A DNA stretch of 64,000 nucleotides from Anaerolineae bacterium. Lineage in GTDB: Bacteria > Chloroflexota > Anaerolineae > DRVO01. The translations under genes and the position numbers were made by a program. Position 1 is the stretch's first letter. Every line of letters starts with the position of its first letter. The notes below the pieces were generated by a model. It saw only the letters and a list, made by a program, of their open reading frames with translations. It did no database searches and had not been told where the DNA came from. The stretch is from positions 1-64,000 of the forward strand of contig JABLXR010000019.1 of the NCBI GenBank assembly GCA_013178015.1. Reading direction: 5' to 3'. Below, piece after piece: positions 24,852-32,343 of this stretch.

Positions 24852-26807
24852 ATGGAACAGCCGCGCATAGGAGTCTACGTGTGCGAGTGCGGCGTGAATA
24901 TCGCTGCCACCGTGGACGTACCGGCGGTGGTGGCGATGGCTGCCGATCTGCCGGGGGTAGTGGTGGCCCGTCAGCACAAGTACACCTGCTCCGACCCGGG
25001 CCAGCAGATGATACAGCAGGACATCAAGGAGTTGGGGCTGAATCGGGTGGTGGTAGCTTCCTGCAGCCCCCGTATGCACGAGCCCACCTTCCAGCGGGCG
25101 GTGGCCGCTGCCGGCCTCAACCCCTACTACTTCGAGATGGCCAACATCCGGGAACACGTCTCCTGGGTCATCCAGGACAAGGAGGCCGCCACAGAGAAAG
25201 CCAAGCGGCTGGTGCGCGCCGCCGTGGCCCGGGTGAGGTTGCACGCCCCGCTCGAGGCGCGCGAGGCGCCCGTCAACCAGACCGCTCTGGTGATAGGGGG
25301 AGGCATCGCCGGCATTCAGACAGCCCTCTCCATCGCCGATTCCGGCTATCGCGTCTACCTGGTGGAGAAGGAACCGTCCATCGGCGGGCGCATGGCCCAG
25401 CTAGACAAGACCATCCCCACCCTGGACTGCAGTACCTGAATACTCGGTCCAAAGATGATGGATGCCGGTCGGCATCGAGACATCACTCTACTGACCTACA
25501 GCCAGGTGGAAGCCGTCTCCGGTTACGTAGGCAACTTCACCGTCAAGGTGCGCAAGCGGGCCCGCTCGGTGAATGAAGAGCTGTGCACCGGCTGCGGGCT
25601 GTGCCAGGAGAGGTGCCCGCGCCAGGTGGTGGACGAGGTCTTCGAGGCCGGGATGGGCAAGAGGAAGGCCATCTACCGACCCTCGGCTCAGGCCGTCCCC
25701 AACATCCCGGTGATAGACCGAGAGAACTGCCTCTACTTCACCCGAGGCCGTTGCCGAATCTGTGAGAGGACTTGCCCCATCGGGGCCATTGACTACGAGC
25801 AGGAGGACCAGATCCTCGAGCTGCAGGTGGGGGCCATCGTGGTGGCCACGGGGCTGGGCATGTGGGACCCCAGGAAGCTGCCCCAGTACTCCTATGGCCT
25901 CTCGCCCAACATCCTCACCGGCATCCAGTTCGAGCGGCTTACCAGCGCCGGAGGCCCCACCAGCGGCAAGCTGGTCACCGCCGAGGGCAGAGTGCCGGAG
26001 GCGGTCGCCATATTCCATTGCGTGGGCAGCCGTGACGAGAACGCCCACAATTACTGCTCCCGTATATGCTGCATGTACGCCCTGAAGCACGCCCATCAGA
26101 TCCGCGACAAGACCGGTGCCCAGGTGTACAGCTTCTACATGGACATCCGCGCCTTCGGCAAGGCCTACGACGAGTATTACACCCGGGTGCAGGAAGAGGG
26201 GGTGGTCTTCGTCCGCGGCCGGGGCGCGGAGGTACAGGTCCTGCCCGACGGCAAGCTCCGGGTGAGAGCGGAGGACACCGACCTGGGACGGCTGGTGCAG
26301 GTGGACGTAGACATGGTGGTCCTGGCCACCGCCGTCGAAGCTCAGCCCGATGCTGGCGACCTGGCCAAGCTCCTGGGGCTGAGCTTCACCCCGGACGGCT
26401 TCTTCGCCGAAGCCCACCCCAAGCTACGTCCGGTGGAGACGAACACGGGCGGCGTGTTCCTGGCGGGGAGCTGCCAGGCACCGCGCGACGTCCTGGACAC
26501 GGTGGCCCACGCCGGAGCCGCTGCCATGGAGGTGGTGCGCCTGTTCAACCGGGGACGGGTGACCATCGCCCCTACCGTGGCCCAGGTGGAGGTGTCCAGG
26601 TGCGTGGGCTGCGGCGACTGCGTGCTGGTTTGTCCGTACAGCGCCATCCTCCTGAATGCCGAGGGCAAGGCCGAGGTCAACCCGGCTCTGTGTCAGGGGT
26701 GCGGCACCTGCGACGCTGCCTGCCCCGCCGGGGCTATCACCTCGCTGCACTTCACGGACGAGGAGATCGTGGCCCAGATCGAGGGGCTACTGGCAGAGCC
26801 GGCGTGA
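24852..26807 (+). CDS. hdrA: Heterodisulfide reductase-like subunit A, predicted selenoprotein
   Basis: A 651-residue flavin-iron-sulfur protein if the in-frame TGA at 25437-25439 is read as selenocysteine 196. The frame is continuous on both sides, and the site reads TLDCST-U-ILGPKM, where HdrA proteins have Cys or Sec. The order is: N-terminal CECGVN (Cys 11/13), FAD-binding GGGIAG (149-154), Sec196, ferredoxin motifs around 245-255 and 293-308, and a C-terminal pair (about 585-625: [24 protein letters not shown]). HdrA bifurcates electrons between ferredoxin and the HdrBC disulfide site. The length equals that of complete HdrA. GAGAGGAG precedes the ATG. Reading TGA as stop would leave two useless fragments. 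Confidence 0.9.
25461..25476 (+). promoter_or_regulatory. Candidate bacterial SECIS hairpin in hdrA
   Basis: GATGCC-GGTC-GGCATC forms a perfect six-base-pair stem with loop GGUC. The loop begins 28 bases after the in-frame TGA, inside the roughly 16-37-base distance known for bacterial SECIS elements. The apical sequence GCCGGUCGGC resembles the E. coli fdhF loop region GCAGGUCUGC that SelB recognises. Stem bulges further down were not resolved. Confidence 0.7.
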
Positions 26808-26894
26808 TGTCAGTTGGTAGCGCCGGCTCGGCACAGGTTCAGGGCAGGCACGGTGGCCGGCCCCTGCAGCAGTCGAATGGATGGGGCCTCGTAG

Positions 26895-26916
26895 GGGCGG
26901 ACCACCGCGTCCGCCC
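26895..26916. repeat. GGGCGGAC hairpin repeat upstream of mvhD
   Basis: GGGCGGAC and GTCCGCCC form an eight-base-pair stem around a six-base loop, preceded by GTAGG. It belongs to the same GTAGGGGCG(A/G)AC class as the two hairpins at 28802-28822 and 28888-28908. It lies in the 129-base gap after hdrA. Confidence 0.7.
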
Positions 26917-26936
26917 TCTCGACCGAGGATGACGGG

Positions 26937-27410
26937 ATGAGTGAGATGTCAACCGCAACCAAAGGCGCGACTGGGCCCGAGACGGCAGAGTCTACCCCGT
27001 TCGAGCCCCGCATCGTCGCCTTCATGTGCAACTGGTGTTCCTACGCCGGGGCGGACAACGCCGGCGTCGCTCGCATACCCTCCCCCGCCAACATCCTGCC
27101 CATCCGGATGATGTGCTCCGGGAGGGTCTCCCCTGAGATGATACTGCGGGCTTTCCGGCAGGGAGCGGACGGGGTCCTGGTGCTGGCCTGTCATATCGGC
27201 GACTGCCATTACTCCACCGGCAACCACCGCACCGCCAAGCGGATGCCCGTCCTGCGCCGCATCCTGGGATACGTTGGGATCAACCCCGATCGCCTGGAGC
27301 TGGATTATGTCTCCTCGGCGGAGGCGACCCGCTACGCCCAGGTCACCACGGCGTTCGTGGAGCGCATCCGCGCCCTAGGACCGGCGGCACTGGAGACACA
27401 GGACGGGTAG
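26937..27410 (+). CDS. mvhD: MvhD/FlpD-family iron-sulfur subunit linking formate dehydrogenase to Hdr
   Basis: A 157-residue protein with the MvhD signature FMCNWCSYAGAD and later RMMCSGRVSP and ACHIGDCHYSTGN, supplying the Cys ligands of a [2Fe-2S] cluster. In methanogens MvhD (or FlpD/VhuD) carries electrons from hydrogenase or formate dehydrogenase to HdrA. No hydrogenase large subunit is nearby and a formate dehydrogenase is, so here it should couple Fdh to HdrA. The first ~20 residues are Thr/Glu-rich and variable; an internal ATG at 26946 is equally possible. Confidence 0.88.
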   Translation: MSEMSTATKGATGPETAESTPFEPRIVAFMCNWCSYAGADNAGVARIPSPANILPIRMMCSGRVSPEMILRAFRQGADGVLVLACHIGDCHYSTGNHRTAKRMPVLRRILGYVGINPDRLELDYVSSAEATRYAQVTTAFVERIRALGPAALETQDG

Positions 27411-27436
27411 CGTGGAGGGCGTCCGGGAGGAAGCAA

Positions 27437-28255
27437 TTGTCGCAGGAGACTGACACCCGCGCTCGGGCGGCGGAGAAGCTGCCCGAGCTAGACGGCATTC
27501 TGGCCGTGCGGCGGACGGTGGAAGGAGCGGCCCCTTACCTCTTCCGACCGGGGGACGACCTCACCGGTCTGGTGCTGGAGCCGCGCTACCCTCTGGCATC
27601 CATTGTCGCCCTGCTCCAGCGGCGCCACCCGGAGGCACGGCTGGGGGTGGTGGCTCGGGGGTGTGACGTCCGGGCTCTGGTGGAGATGGCCAAGCGCCAT
27701 CAGGTAGATCCGGACCGCCTGTACCTTCTCGGCGTGGCCTGCACCTCCGAGGAGGCCGAGGAGTGCTACTGCCCCGATCCGGCGCCGCGCCTGGAAGGCT
27801 GGCCCGAGGGGGAACTGCTGGGCGAGAGAGTACCTGGAGCCGGCCCGCACCCGCTGGTGGCCCGGTACGACGAGATGGCGCTCGAGGAGCGCCGGGAGTT
27901 CTGGCAGGAGCAGTTCCGCAAGTGCATTAAGTGCTACGGCTGCCGCAACATCTGCCCGGAGTGCTTCTGCGAAGCCTGTGCCCTGGAGAACCCACTGTGG
28001 GTGGAACCGGGGATGCTGGCCCCGCCCTTCCCCACCTTCCACCTCATCCGGGCCATGCACATGGCCAACCGCTGCGTGGGCTGTCGCCAGTGTGAGCTCA
28101 CCTGCCCCGCTCATATCCCTCTGACCGTGCTCTACGACTTGATCCGCCAGGACGTGGCCCAGCTGCTGGACTACGAGCCGGGCGCCGACCTCGAGGCGCC
28201 GCCACCGCTCTCGCTCACCCTCACCGACGCCCCACTGCGAGGAGAGCACCATTGA
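27437..28255 (+). CDS. FrhB/FdhB-like iron-sulfur protein of the formate dehydrogenase-Hdr complex
   Basis: A 272-residue protein. The first half resembles coenzyme F420 hydrogenase/formate dehydrogenase beta subunits (ARLGVVARGCDVRALVEMAKRHQV, LYLLGVACTSEE). The second half has a Cys-rich stretch CIKCYGCRNICPECFCEAC and CVGCRQCELTCPAHIP, enough for two [4Fe-4S] clusters. It should pass electrons between FdhA and MvhD/HdrA. The start is TTG at 27437 with GGAGG six bases upstream; no better start exists. It lies 26 bases after mvhD. Whether it binds a flavin, as FrhB does, is not clear. Confidence 0.8.
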   Translation: MSQETDTRARAAEKLPELDGILAVRRTVEGAAPYLFRPGDDLTGLVLEPRYPLASIVALLQRRHPEARLGVVARGCDVRALVEMAKRHQVDPDRLYLLGVACTSEEAEECYCPDPAPRLEGWPEGELLGERVPGAGPHPLVARYDEMALEERREFWQEQFRKCIKCYGCRNICPECFCEACALENPLWVEPGMLAPPFPTFHLIRAMHMANRCVGCRQCELTCPAHIPLTVLYDLIRQDVAQLLDYEPGADLEAPPPLSLTLTDAPLRGEHH

Positions 28256-28321
28256 GCCCCAGTCCGCACAGTGAAGCACAATACGAGATGCAACTCATTG
28301 ATCGCGCGATAAGGAGCAACT

Positions 28322-28567
28322 GTGGCCCGTCTGCGGCATGTGGTTCAGGCGGTGATCTACCCGGACGAAGAGGCCGGCTACGTGGCCGGGTGCCTCGATC
28401 TAGCGGTGGTCACCCAGGGAGACGCCCTGAACGAGACGGTGCGCAACCTGCGACAGGCGGTCTAGCTCTACCCGGAGGGAGACGACGTGCCCGAATTCCG
28501 GTTGGCGTCCTCGGTGTCCGTCGGCGCACAGATAGAGCTGACCGCCGGAGCGCGATGTTTCCCAGTG
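28322..28567 (+). pseudogene. HicB-family antitoxin remnant with an amber codon
   Basis: From GTG at 28322, with AAGGAG just upstream, the frame reads VARLRHVVQAVIYPDEEAGYVAGCLDLAVVTQGDALNETVRNLRQAV, the conserved N-terminal part of HicB antitoxins. It then meets TAG (28463-28465) and continues in frame with LYPEGDDVPEFRLASSVSVGAQIEL, the expected C-terminal part. HicB normally neutralises HicA, an mRNA-cleaving toxin. No hicA is next to it. The nonsense codon and degenerate end mark it as decayed. It lies in a repeat-rich 700-base gap between the FrhB-like gene and fdhA. Confidence 0.75.
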
Positions 28568-28751
28568 AAGCTGCGCGGCCGGGATGTGCCGGCGCGCACT
28601 CCACGCCCGGCCGTGGGGGCAGGGCTTTCCCAAAGCCGAGCCAGGGTTGGGCGAGCTGCCATCTGGCGCGGGCCAGGAACCACCACCGGCCAGCCAGCAG
28701 ACGCGGAACAGAGGCGATGCAGCGCCCGATAGCGCCCAGACTGGCTCCGAT

Positions 28752-28912
28752 AGTCATCTCTGCTCGCCTGCCGCAGGACTCTGAGAGCGCCCTAGCCGTA
28801 GGGGCGAACCTCGTGTTCGCCCGCAGTGTTCTGCGGGAGTCATCTCTGCTGGCCTGCCGCAGGACTCTGAGAGCGCCCTAGCCGTAGGGGCGAACCTCGT
28901 GTTCGCCCGTAG
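28752..28912. repeat. 75-base direct repeat carrying GGGCGAAC hairpins
   Basis: Two copies (28752-28826 and 28838-28912), 86 bases apart, differ at about two positions. Each ends with GGGCGAAC-CTCGT-GTTCGCCC, a perfect eight-base-pair hairpin at 28802-28822 and 28888-28908. The same hairpin class occurs before mvhD. From general knowledge GTAGGGGCGAACC-type words are common dispersed intergenic repeats. The pair sits directly upstream of fdhA. Confidence 0.88.
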
Positions 28913-28956
28913 CGCCCTGGTCGGACTGAGCGACCGTAAGGAGAGGCAGCGTTAGC

Positions 28957-31002
28957 ATGGAATACCGGAACGTACTCACCGCCTGTCCCTATTGCGGCTC
29001 TGGCTGCCAGCTCTACCTGCAAGTGCTGGACGGTGAACTCGTCGGCGTCCTCCCCGCCAAGGAAGACCCCATCAGCCGCGGTCGGATGTGCATCAAGGGC
29101 TGGAACGCCGCCGCCTTCGTCCGTCATTCCGAGCGCCTGAAGGCGCCCCTCATCCGCCAGGGCGATTCCCTGGTGGAAGCCTCCTGGGAGGAGGCCCTGG
29201 GCCTAGTGGCGGAGCGACTGGCCGCCGCGCGGGACGACTCCGGTCCAGACAGCGTGGGCTTCTTCACCTCGGCCAAGTGCACCAACGAAGAGAACTACCT
29301 GCTGCAGAAACTGGCTCGCGCCGTCATCAAGACCAACAATGTGGATCACTGCGCCCGGCTTTGACACGCCCCCACAGTGGCCGGTCTGGCCGCAGCGTGC
29401 GGCAGTGGGGCGATGACCAACTCCGTGCCTGAGTTCAGCACCGAGACGCAGTGCTTCCTCATAACCGGCTCCAACACCACCGAGGCCCATCCTCTGGTGG
29501 CCAGCCATGTGCTGTCGGGACGGGAGCGAGGCGCCAAGGTGATCGTGGTGGACCCGCGTCGGGCCCAGATCGCCCGCCTGGCCGACATCTACCTCCAGCC
29601 TCACCCTGGAACCGACGTGGCCTGGATCAACGGCATGATGAACGTCATCATCGCCGAGGGGCTGGCCGACGAGAGCTTCATCGCCGAGCGCACCGAGGGG
29701 TTCGAGGAACTCAAGCAGACGGTGGCGGAGTACACCCCCGAGCGGGTGGAGGAGATCGCCGGCATCCCCGCCGATAGCCTACGGGAGGCGGCCCGCCTCT
29801 ATGCCCGAAGCAAGCCAGCCGCCATCCTCTACGCCATGGGCATCACCCAGCACACCACCGGCACCGACAACGTCAAGTCCATCGCCAACCTGGCCCTGCT
29901 CACCGGCAACCTGGGCCTGCCCGGCGGCGGCGTAAACCCGCTGAGGGGTCAGAACAACGTCCAGGGGGCCTGCGACGTGGGCGGGCTGCCCAATGTGTAC
30001 ACCGGCTATCAGCGGGTGGACCAGCCCGAGGTCAGGGCCAAGTTCGAGCAGGCCTGGGGCGTCGAAGGCCTGTCCGAGCGGGTAGGCCTCACCGCAACGG
30101 AAATGACCACGGCCGCCGCCAAGGGATCGCTTCGCGCCCTCTATATCATGGGCGAGAACCCGATGCTCTCCGACCCGGACAGCCACCACACCCGGCATTG
30201 TCTGGAGCAGCTAGACTTCCTGGTGGTGCAGGACATCTTCCTCACCGAGACCGCCCAACTGGCGGACGTGGTGCTGCCCGGGGCTCCTTTCGCCGAGAAG
30301 GACGGCACCTTCACCAGCACCGACCGGCGCCTCCTGCGCGTGCGCCGGGCGATCGAGCCTCTGGGTCAGGCCAGACCGGACTGGCAGATCATCTGCTCGG
30401 TGGCTCAGGCGATGGGCGCGTCCGGGTTCGACTTCGGCTCCCCAGCGGAGGTAATGGAGGAGATCGCTCGCCTTACCCCCAGCTACGCTGGCGTGTCCTA
30501 CGATCGGCTGGATAAGGAGGGGTTCCTTCAGTGGCCCGTTCCTGCCGCCGACCATCCCGGCACTCCTATCCTCCACCAGGGGCGGTTCGCCCGTGGGCTG
30601 GGCCGCTTTCACCCGGTCCGATTCCAGGAGGCAGCCGAACTGCCGGACGAGGAATACCCTCTGACCCTCACCACCGGCCGGCTGATGTTCCAGTATCACA
30701 CCGGCTCCATGTCCCGACGGTCGGAGAAACTGGAGCAGGAAGCGAAGGAGCCCTACCTGGAGATACACCCCGACGACGCCCGGGCCATCGGCCTGAACGG
30801 TCAGCGGCGAGTGAAGGTGGCTAGCCGCCGGGGCCAGATCGAGCTACAGGCTCAGCTCACTCGGCGGGTGAAGCCGGGGGTGGTGTTCATCCCCTTCCAC
30901 TTCGCCGAGGCGGCGGCTAACGTACTCACCCACGCTGCCCTCGATCCCGTGGCCAAGATCCCCGAGTTCAAAGTCTGCGCCGTGCGGGTGGAGCCGGCGT
31001 AG
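28957..31002 (+). CDS. fdhA: Formate dehydrogenase catalytic subunit, predicted selenoprotein
   Basis: A 681-residue molybdopterin (Mo or W, bis-MGD) enzyme that oxidises formate to CO2 or runs in reverse. Cys 10/13/17/45 (CPYCGSGC...MCIKGW) bind a [4Fe-4S] cluster. An in-frame TGA at 29362-29364 gives Sec136 in the active-site context NNVDHCARL-U-HAPTVAGL, exactly where FDHs carry Sec or Cys. The downstream part has the cofactor-binding blocks (NLGLPGGGVNPLRGQNNVQGACD, GENPMLSDPD, DVVLPGAPFAEKDGTFTSTDRR) and the C-terminal domain with LTTGRLMFQYHTGSMSRRS. No twin-arginine signal is present, so it is cytoplasmic. It ends an operon with hdrCBA, mvhD and the FrhB-like gene. Confidence 0.93.
29377..29393 (+). 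promoter_or_regulatory. Candidate bacterial SECIS hairpin in fdhA
   Basis: GTGGCC-GGTCT-GGCCGC folds into a six-pair stem (one G-U) with loop GGUCU. The GGUC begins 19 bases after the TGA, the same offset as in E. coli fdhF by my count, and the loop sequence matches the fdhF AGGUCU loop closely. Confidence 0.78.
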
Positions 31003-31017
31003 CAGGTGGGATAGAAT

Positions 31018-31114
31018 AGAACGCTGATTGCGCTGATACCACGCTGATCGGAAAGCGAATACAGAGAGGGATCAGCGAGAATCAACGTAGTATCAGCGTG
31101 GTCAGCGTTCTGTT
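31018..31114. repeat. Dispersed CGCTGAT inverted-repeat element (copy B)
   Basis: AGAACGCTGATTGCGCTGAT at the left is matched on the opposite strand by the right end TATCAGCGTGGTCAGCGTTCT (split arms), giving a long imperfect hairpin with CGCTGAT words repeated every 10-12 bases. It fills most of the gap between fdhA and transaldolase, which are on the same strand. Confidence 0.75.
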
Positions 31115-31130
31115 CTTCAGGAGGGCTACC

Positions 31131-32228
31131 GTGACCAAGATGCAGCAGCTGGCCGAGCTGGGCCAGTCCGTGTGGCTGGATTTCATAAGGAGGTCGCTCA
31201 TCGCCTCCGGTGAGCTGCAGCGGCTCATCGAGCGGGGCCTGCGGGGCATGACCTCCAACCCCAGCATCTTCGCCAAGGCCATCGGCGGCAGCGACGACTA
31301 CGACGACCAGCTCCGCCGCCTGGCCGCCAGCGACATGCCCCTCATGGACCTCTACGAGGCCCTGGCCATCGAGGACATCCGGGCCGCGGCCGACCTTTTC
31401 CGGCCGCTGTACGACCGCACCGACGGGCGAGACGGCTACGTCAGCCTGGAGGCCGATCCGCGGCTGGCCGACGACACCGATGGCACCCTCAAAGAGGTGC
31501 GGCACCTGTGGGCCACGGTGGACCGGCCCAACCTCATGGTCAAGGTGCCCGCCACCGCGGCCGGCATCCCCGCCATTCGCACCTTGATCGCTGAAGGGAT
31601 CAACATCAACGTGACCCTCATGTTCTCCCTGGCCCACTACGATGCCGTGGCCGAGGCTTACATCTCGGGGCTGGAAGACCTGGCAGAGCGAGGGGGGGAC
31701 CTGGCTCGGGTGGCGTCGGTGGCCTCCTTCTTCGTCAGCCGGGTGGATACGGCGGTGGACCGCGAGCTGGAGAGGATCGGGAACACCGACCTGCAGGGCA
31801 AGATCGCGGTGGCCAACGCCAGGCTGGCCTATGCCCGCTTCCGAGAGACCTTCTCCGGGGAGCGCTGGGAGAGGCTGGCGGGCCGCGGGGCCCGGGTGCA
31901 GCGGCCTCTGTGGGGCAGCACCAGCACCAAGAACCCCAGCTACCCGGACACCAAGTACGTGGACGAGCTCATCGGCCCGAACACGGTCAACACCATCCCG
32001 CCGGAGACCCTGCAGGCTTTCGAGGACCACGGCAAGGTGGCCTTGACCCTGGAGAAGGGAGTGGACGAGGCTCGGGAGCGGGTGCGGCGCCTGAGCGAGA
32101 TGGGCATTGACCTGGACGCCATCACCGAGGAGCTGCAGCGGGACGGGGTGAAGGCCTTCGCCGACTCCTTCGAGGACTTGCTGCAGGCTATCGAGGCCAA
32201 GCGGGAGAAGATAGGCGCGGGTGGCTGA
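31131..32228 (+). CDS. tal: Transaldolase
   Basis: A 365-residue enzyme of the non-oxidative pentose phosphate pathway that moves a dihydroxyacetone unit between sugar phosphates. MTSNPSIFAKAI (about 40-51) is the family phosphate-site motif, MVKVPAT carries the Schiff-base Lys (Lys138), and GININVTLMFSLAHY follows as expected. The length matches the longer Tal/TalA forms often linked with glucose-6-phosphate isomerase. GTG at 31131 is chosen for its AGGAGG site; the in-frame upstream codons fall in the repeat element. No other pentose-pathway gene is adjacent. Confidence 0.93.
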   Translation: MTKMQQLAELGQSVWLDFIRRSLIASGELQRLIERGLRGMTSNPSIFAKAIGGSDDYDDQLRRLAASDMPLMDLYEALAIEDIRAAADLFRPLYDRTDGRDGYVSLEADPRLADDTDGTLKEVRHLWATVDRPNLMVKVPATAAGIPAIRTLIAEGININVTLMFSLAHYDAVAEAYISGLEDLAERGGDLARVASVASFFVSRVDTAVDRELERIGNTDLQGKIAVANARLAYARFRETFSGERWERLAGRGARVQRPLWGSTSTKNPSYPDTKYVDELIGPNTVNTIPPETLQAFEDHGKVALTLEKGVDEARERVRRLSEMGIDLDAITEELQRDGVKAFADSFEDLLQAIEAKREKIGAGG

Positions 32229-32244
32229 ATGGGGTACGCAGATA

Positions 32245-32324
32245 ACGCTGATGGTACGCTGATCTCCGCTGATCCTCCTTTCGTTTCTTCCTTGTGATCA
32301 GCGTGAATCAGCGTACCATCAGCG
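32245..32324. repeat. Dispersed CGCTGAT inverted-repeat element (copy C)
   Basis: ACGCTGATGGTACGCTGAT (32245-32263) pairs with ATCAGCGTACCATCAGCG (32307-32324), an 18-base near-perfect inverted repeat with further ATCAGCG copies around it. It lies exactly between the convergent transaldolase and mannosidase genes and could terminate transcription from both sides. Confidence 0.85.
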
Positions 32325-32343
32325 CTGATCAGCGTTCCATTCC

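Noticed and set aside
25437-25439. TGA in hdrA as a true nonsense mutation
   Set aside because: It falls exactly on a known Cys/Sec position, the rest of the gene is intact, a SECIS-like hairpin follows, and the same arrangement appears in fdhA of the same operon.
28463-28465. TAG in the HicB frame as a recoded (pyrrolysine) codon
   Set aside because: HicB proteins have no conserved special residue there, no pyl genes are visible, and the C-terminal part is degenerate.
30852-32030. 392-codon minus-strand open frame across fdhA and transaldolase
   Set aside because: Both plus-strand genes have family motifs throughout; this frame shows none and crosses a repeat element.
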